A DNA stretch of 64,000 nucleotides from the NCBI GenBank assembly GCA_000149265.1, contig CH003221.1, forward strand, positions 1 through 64,000. The letters run 5' to 3'. The notes under the pieces were generated by a model that was not told the DNA's origin, ran no database searches, and was given only the letters and a program-made list of their open reading frames with translations. Source of the stretch: Ciona savignyi (lineage: Eukaryota > Chordata > Ascidiacea > Phlebobranchia > Cionidae). Each line of letters starts with the position of its first letter. The first letter of the stretch is position 1. Shown here one piece after another: positions 61,101 through 64,000 of the stretch. A program made the position numbers and the translations under genes.

Positions 61101-64000
61101 ACTGCTCTTTAAAAACAGAAGTTTCGCAACTACGCCTATTCCACCAATCGTATTAATCCAACATTTAAATACCAACTTGTAAATTTTGATTATTTTCACA
61201 ATGAACAACAATCCACGGTAATATTCCCACATTATTATTGCACTTAATGCTCTGTGACACTTCTTTCTGCAAATATACTTGGAAAAAACATAGCAACCAA
61301 TTTCTTACCATTGCTAAACAAATAAATCTTTCAACTTTACCAGCACAAATGGAGTGTTAGAATTTGATGTCCGTTTACAATGCGTCGGAATATAAAAGAA
61401 ATCTGTAATGAGTTTTATAAAGCATGCCTATACATATATTAGTTATAACTTCTAACACACTTTGTGAAATGTACATAAATGCCAAATATTGGATTACCGA
61501 ACATTGATTAGCGATTCTTCTTTACTTTCAGTTGTGTCTTTTGCGTTATTATATTTCAATTGAAGAAACTCTGTAACTCAATGAATATGGTTGCGAAAAA
61601 ACACCAATTATTTACCATTTGTGTAAACTTCTTTATCTATGGTGGGTTAATAGGGTTTGGAGATCCAGGGAGGTGATTAGTCATTCATCTCTGCTTTTTT
61701 CGTTCGTCTCCCCTGATTTTCACGGTTGCTCAAAAATAAAGAATTTTCGCAACTACGCCTATTGCACCAATCTTTATTCAAATCAACATTGACATACCAA
61801 CTTGTAAATTTATCACCCAGAAATACCATTTACATTTTTCATCAAATGAACCACGTTCCACGATTATATTCCAACACCAATATTGTGCAACACCGTTTAT
61901 GAAATATGCAAAAATATTGCCAAAAAGTACATCATTACTAGAGATAGATTTGCAAAGATACCGTACTTTACTTTCAGCCGGGTCATTTATGAAATTGGTT
62001 TCCAATTGAACGAACTCTGTAACTCAATAAAAATGGTTGCGAATAATTAAGATTTACCGTCAATTGAACTTCTTCTGCGATTGAGTGGAGTAAAAGTGGT
62101 TTCATTGGTATCACGTCTTATTGTCACTGCTACTCAGTTTACAATACAATTATTATTGCAACTAATGCTTTGTGCCAGTTTACTTAAACACCCACCTCCA
62201 GTATCCAAATTGCTTGCAAATAATGAACAAAATGTATTTTGATTTTTATGAATTTTTAAAGCATGATTGGAATAATAGAATTATATATTTAACTAAATCT
62301 GCAAACTTTTTAAACATTTGTATACCCAACATGTAACCTTTTTAATAATATAAACATAAAAACAACCTTTGTTAAATCCACAAAATGAAAAGTAAAACAG
62401 TAAACTGTTACCGGAGATACATTAGCGAGGATTCTTTACTTTCAGCCGTGACGTTTTGTGAACTGGTTTTTCAGTTGAAACTCTGTAACTCAATAAATAT
62501 GGTTGCGAAAAAACACCAATTATTTACCGTTTGTGTAAACTTCTTTAGCTATTGTGGGTTATTTGGGTAAGAAGATCCAGGGAAAGTGATTAGTCCTTCA
62601 TCCCTGCCTTTTTCGTTGGTCTCCCCTGATTTTCACTGTTGCTCAAAAATAAAGAATTTTCGCAACTACGCCCATTGCACCAATCTTTATCAAATCAACA
62701 TTGACATACCAACTTGTAAATTTATCACCCAGAATTACCATTCACATTTTTCATCAAATGAACCACGTTCCACGATTATATTCCAACACCAATACTGTGC
62801 ACTTAATGCTCTTGTGACCCAATGTGATTACGCAGTTTCATTCTGCAACTACTATTGGAAAACCCATAGCATCAATGTATCTTAACACCACATTTCTTTG
62901 ACAGCACGAGTGGAGTATAAGAATTACTGGTCACTTTGTGTCTGCAAACTTGTTAAAGCATGTCTACACACTATTTTATTTTTATTGTTCCCTTAACCCA
63001 CACTATTTTATTTTTATTGTATACCAGAGAACTACCTTGTGTTATTGTAAATAAATTGAAGTACATCATACCAAAGATGGAAGGACAATTCTTTGCTTTC
63101 AGCCGTGTCATTGTGTGAACTGGTTTCCACGCGGTGCTACTCTGTAACTCAACAAAATGGTTGCGAAAATACATTCAGCATTTACCGTCCATGTAAACTT
63201 CTTTTGCGATTGTGGATAACAGCTTGTTTTGCGTTAACTTTACCGCACTTCGATTACCGAACATTGATTAGCGATTCTGCTTTACTTTCAGTCGTTTCTT
63301 TTGCGTTATTACTTTTCAATTGAAGAAACTCTGTAACTCAATAAAATGGTTGCGAAAAACACCAATTATTTATCTTTTGTGTGTAAACTTCTTTAGCTAT
63401 TGTGGGTTAAAAGAGTTGGATAACTAAATGCTGTTGTGACACATTATTCTCATGTTGACATTCCAAAACAACCTCTTTATACATGTAAATGCCAGGTCAT
63501 TGTGTGAAGCATAATTCCATATTTAAAAATGTCTGCAAACTTGTTGAAGTATTGACTATACACAACATGAAATACATTCATTAAATTTACCATCCATGTA
63601 AAGTTCTTTAGCGATCATGAATTATATCAGTTGGGTTTGAATGTCCAGAAAATTATATTTGTAGTTCTTCATCTCCACCCTTTCTGGTACCACCGTTTAT
63701 TTTCACCGCTTCGCAAAAAAAAACAAATAGTTTTGCAGCTACACCTATTGCACCAATCTTTTATCATCATTTTTACATATTCATTAAAGGACAACCTTAT
63801 TGCACCCAATGCTTAATGGCAGTTATTCTTCAATACACTTGTAGAAAATTCTTGAGTATCCAACTTTCTTGCCAATATTGAAATAAATGTAACCCATTAA
63901 AATGTAACTCAATTTTTAGGACAATTGGGAGTAATAAAACTCTGGAAGAAATCTGCAAACTTTAACGTTAAACAATTCTATTAAGAACAGCTTACACTTT
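49140..64000. repeat. Long higher-order repeat array, four subunit types
   Basis: About 26 subunits of 440-660 bp, each with ctctgtaactcaa followed by aatggttgcgaa. Four types by the sequence before this landmark. Type A, gggtcatttatgaaattgg: about 49495, 52364, 56339, 58541, 62019. Type B, cagccgtgac(g/a)ttttgtg: about 50033, 52901, 56858, 59071, 62482. Type C, cagt(t/c)gtttcttttgcgt: most of the rest. Type D, ccgtgt(c/g)attgtgtgaactgg: about 51283, 53540, 54711, 57475, 59700, 60951, 63140. Most copies have a pyrimidine-rich ctttactttcag just before. Diverged copies continue to the window end. No frame is kept across types, so I do not call coding genes. Confidence 0.85.

Overview
The window looks like nuclear DNA of a solitary ascidian, most likely Ciona intestinalis/robusta. 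The evidence is an AT-rich animal sequence, eukaryotic tRNA-Val genes, a two-exon homologue of human C19orf12, a Tx1/L1-like LINE, and a perfect match to the 16-nt Ciona spliced leader (ATTCTATTTGAATAAG). There are no bacterial operons or ribosome binding sites. Two runs of exactly 100 N (29479-29578 and 41681-41780) join three contigs.

Region 1 (1-28378, 29579-32646, 41552-41680, 43406-45246) is a tandem array of tRNA-Val genes, all on the minus strand. I count 52 full-length or near full-length copies: 36 with anticodon UAC and 16 with CAC, of which about six are clearly degenerate. The basic unit is about 1.2 kb and holds two genes. Class A has anticodon TAC, T-loop TTCGAGC and a gcatg 5' flank. 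Class B has CAC or TAC, T-loop TTCGAAC and a ctatatg 5' flank. Two homogeneous spacers of about 550 bp separate them. The TAC-to-CAC spacer carries a degenerate second tRNA-like sequence, and the other carries an 18-bp perfect palindrome in some units only. Several units are recombinants whose crossover lies in or next to a tRNA.

Region 2 (32647-41551) is an 8.9-kb LINE inserted in a tRNA-Val gene, between D-arm and anticodon arm, with a 6-bp target-site duplication (CGTGAT) and an A-tail. Its 5' terminus is the complete Ciona spliced leader joined to a non-GT sequence, so the copied RNA had apparently been trans-spliced. ORF1 (gag-like, two CCHC knuckles) and ORF2 (APE endonuclease, reverse transcriptase, C-terminal CCHC) are broken by a deletion, frameshifts, one in-frame TGA and a solo-LTR-like insertion. 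A 335-bp tandem repeat lies in its 3' part. A second version of its 5' end (41781-43405) keeps the ORF1 start.

Region 3 (45247-47600) holds the C19orf12 homologue, two exons encoding 138 residues. Its exon 1 also appears at 29153 next to the first N gap, together with a matching array end. This and the doubled LINE 5' end suggest that allelic contigs were placed in series rather than a true duplication.

Region 4 (about 47600-64000) has no gene I can support. It contains three adjacent hairpins (48204-48378) and then a long higher-order repeat made of four related subunit types (about 26 subunits of 440-660 bp), running off the window end.
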